64,000 nucleotides of DNA from Candidatus Thiodiazotropha sp. (GTDB taxonomy: Bacteria > Pseudomonadota > Gammaproteobacteria > Chromatiales > Chromatiaceae). The notes beneath the pieces were generated by a model, which saw only the letters and a program-made list of their open reading frames with translations, ran no database searches and was not told where the DNA came from. This document shows, in pieces, positions 62,441 to 64,000 of the stretch. The stretch spans positions 1 through 64,000 of the forward strand of contig JAIVEQ010000002.1 of assembly GCA_023838465.1 (NCBI GenBank), in the 5' to 3' direction. Every line of letters begins with the position of its first letter. Within the stretch, counting starts at the first letter, position 1. Both the position numbers and the translations under genes were made by a program.

Positions 62441-63769
62441 CTAATGGAGTAAGGTTTCTGGCTCAGCCAAGGGCAGTCTGACAACGAATTCCGCATACTC
62501 TCCTGATTCGCTTTCAACCAGGATTTCACCATTCAGGTCTTTTTGAACCATTTCGTAGGCGAGGGAAAGGCCAACGCCCTTGCCACGGTCCGGTGCCTTT
62601 GTTGTCAGGAAGGGCTCAAATACTCTTTTCGTAAGTGTTGAATCCATACCGATACCATTATCGTGGATGCGTATTTCGACCCAGGGGTCTTGCACAAGGG
62701 TACTTAGCGTCAGTTGCGGACGATATTGCACCCCTATCGTTTCCTGCTTTTCGGTCATTGCATCGAAGGCATTGTGCAGGATATTTTTCAGTACCTGAAG
62801 CAGCGAATCGCGGTTCAGCGATAGTTTGGGAAGATCATTATTCAAGTGTTGATTCAGTTCAACGAATACTGCACTTTCATCGACATGACTGCTGTCGGAC
62901 CAAGTCTGCTGAACGGCTAACTCCAGAACATGATTGATGTCTGTTTGCTGAACCGATTCCCGGTTGCGGACGGAATGTTCCAACATGGTATCCACTACGC
63001 CCGCAGCGCGACGGCAATTATTACTTATCTCATCACAGTTGTGACTCAACATGCGCATGGCATCGATCGGTGGTGGTAAAAACGGACCGTCCTGTGCCCG
63101 GCCCGACAATGCTTCATCCATCTCCTCCAGCAAATTGACGGAAAGGTCAGCTAAAGTGCAGATAAAATTCAGCGGATTTCTGATTTCGTGGGAAACTCCG
63201 GCGAGTAAACGGCCCGCTGCAGCCATTTTTTCCGACTCTATCAGGAGGGACTGGGTCCTGCTCAGTGTATCCAGTCGCTCGGTCAACACGTCACGGGCTT
63301 GAGCCAGTTGAACATTTCTATTCAATATCCCGTGGTAAAAGCAATATAACAGCAGGTGAGTACGTACCCGCACCAGCAGCTCTTCCTCCTGATAAGGTTT
63401 GGTGATGAAATCCAGCGCTCCGACCTCAAACGCCCTCAGTTTGTCATGGGGTAGATCGGTGGGACTTATGAATAAGACTGGGAAATGTCGAGTACGTTCT
63501 TTGGCCTTGAGACAGCGGCACAGTTCATAACCATCCATGCCCGGCATGCGCGTATCGATCAACATGAGATCGGGCAGCTCCTTCTCAATATCTTGTAGTG
63601 CCATCTCAGCACTGACCGACGTTTTTATGCGGCAAGATGTGTCACGAAAAATGGTTCTCATCACTTCCAGATTTTCCGGGTCATCGTCAACAATCAATAC
63701 CGTGGCCACTGGACATTCCAGGGACTTCTCCAGGGAAACAAAGTGCTCATTAGCAGCAGTCATCGCCAC
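62441..63769 (-). CDS. Receiver-histidine kinase hybrid
   Basis: Soluble protein of 442 residues. Residues about 20-140 are a receiver domain (LIVDDDPENLEVM, LMLIDTRMPGMDG, ITKPYQEEELLVRVRTHL). A short coiled coil leads to the phosphoacceptor helix AGVSHEIRNPLNFICTL and an ATPase domain (LKNILHNAFDAM, IHDNGIGMDS, GKGVGLSLAYEM). An N-terminal receiver controlling a C-terminal kinase is common in phosphorelays downstream of other sensors. No output regulator is encoded alongside. Confidence 0.9.
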   Translation of the reverse strand: MAMTAANEHFVSLEKSLECPVATVLIVDDDPENLEVMRTIFRDTSCRIKTSVSAEMALQDIEKELPDLMLIDTRMPGMDGYELCRCLKAKERTRHFPVLFISPTDLPHDKLRAFEVGALDFITKPYQEEELLVRVRTHLLLYCFYHGILNRNVQLAQARDVLTERLDTLSRTQSLLIESEKMAAAGRLLAGVSHEIRNPLNFICTLADLSVNLLEEMDEALSGRAQDGPFLPPPIDAMRMLSHNCDEISNNCRRAAGVVDTMLEHSVRNRESVQQTDINHVLELAVQQTWSDSSHVDESAVFVELNQHLNNDLPKLSLNRDSLLQVLKNILHNAFDAMTEKQETIGVQYRPQLTLSTLVQDPWVEIRIHDNGIGMDSTLTKRVFEPFLTTKAPDRGKGVGLSLAYEMVQKDLNGEILVESESGEYAEFVVRLPLAEPETLLH

Positions 63770-63921
63770 ATCACCTCATCTAAAATCGTTCTATCAGCGC
63801 TTCCTCTGTTGAGAGTTGACCATGGCTGCTAACCACAATTGTTAACTGGCCCATGACCATTTATCTAGCCATCACACTGATTCATTTATGCACCCATGGT
63901 GCCTTCGTACTAAAGACCCGC

Positions 63922-64000
63922 CTAGTCAATACCGGTCTCTTTCTCCAATAACCGAGTAGCAGCATCCGCAGACATCGGCGCGTTCATTAGAAATCCCTGG
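63922..64000 (-). CDS. C-terminal end of an EAL-domain protein (cut by the window edge)
   Basis: The last 25 codons are visible: QGFLMNAPMSADAATRLLEK and a few more before a TAG. QGFLMxxPM is the closing motif of EAL (cyclic-di-GMP phosphodiesterase) domains, normally QGYLFSKPM. The gene continues beyond 64000. Confidence 0.7.
   Translation of the reverse strand, partial: QGFLMNAPMSADAATRLLEKETGID

Overview
This 64 kb window comes from a proteobacterial chromosome, most likely a gammaproteobacterial chemolithotroph. The basis is the hydrogenase gene order, many c-type cytochromes, PHB synthesis genes, PEP-CTERM and cyclic-di-GMP proteins, and moderate GC. A sulfur-oxidising free-living or symbiotic lineage would fit, but no marker gene here proves it. 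I saw no rRNA, tRNA, CRISPR array or complete transposon.

Layout. 0.2-4.6 kb: a PEP-CTERM secreted protein behind a sigma-54-type promoter, a methyltransferase gene split by a ~283-bp structured insertion, a TetR regulator and a Nudix hydrolase. 4.7-20.1 kb, all minus strand: a hydrogenase regulation and maturation block, hupD-(truncated hupF)-hupGHIJK-hypABCDE-hoxX-hoxA followed by hoxJ-hoxB-hoxC, the H2-sensing regulatory hydrogenase. No hypF is present. 20.1-30.4 kb: hemerythrin, small secreted proteins, phaB-phaA, proteins of unknown function, a decayed PAS/EAL gene, a GGDEF protein, and an AcuI-like reductase with a divergent GntR regulator. 30.5-34.5 kb: the uptake hydrogenase hupS-hupL-small membrane protein-hupC. 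Its small subunit has the six-cysteine proximal-cluster signature of O2-tolerant enzymes. 34.8-38.8 kb: a second NtrC-type regulator and a membrane PAS histidine kinase.

38.8-55 kb holds a less familiar system. The minus-strand half encodes a protoporphyrinogen-oxidase-like flavoprotein, a radical SAM/SPASM protein with three PCP_red-like repeats, a tandem universal-stress protein with five such repeats, a tiny membrane protein, a periplasmic protein and a large HEAT-repeat protein. The divergent plus-strand half encodes two tiny membrane proteins, a cytochrome bd-like 14-helix protein, a diheme cytochrome c, a triheme cytochrome c with an ethylbenzene-dehydrogenase-like heme domain, and a SCO copper chaperone. 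I infer a membrane oxidase or electron-transfer complex with its own tetrapyrrole-handling proteins.

55.2-60.9 kb: two MauG/CCP-type diheme peroxidases, a Tat-exported Rieske protein and an arsenite-oxidase-family molybdopterin enzyme. This gene set is that of iodate reductase (IdrP1, IdrP2, IdrB, IdrA). A Ser stands where arsenite oxidase has its substrate-contacting Glu. 61-64 kb: an AcuC-type deacetylase, a second hemerythrin, a response-regulator/histidine-kinase hybrid and the end of an EAL protein.

How the parts fit. Sigma-54 -24/-12 elements precede the PEP-CTERM gene, hupD, hupS, the bd-like operon and the idr operon. The last two also share a palindrome (TTGAAN3ATCGTTC). The reading is inferred: an H2-oxidising organism that senses H2, feeds electrons from HupSLC into the quinone pool, and can spend them on O2 or on iodate.
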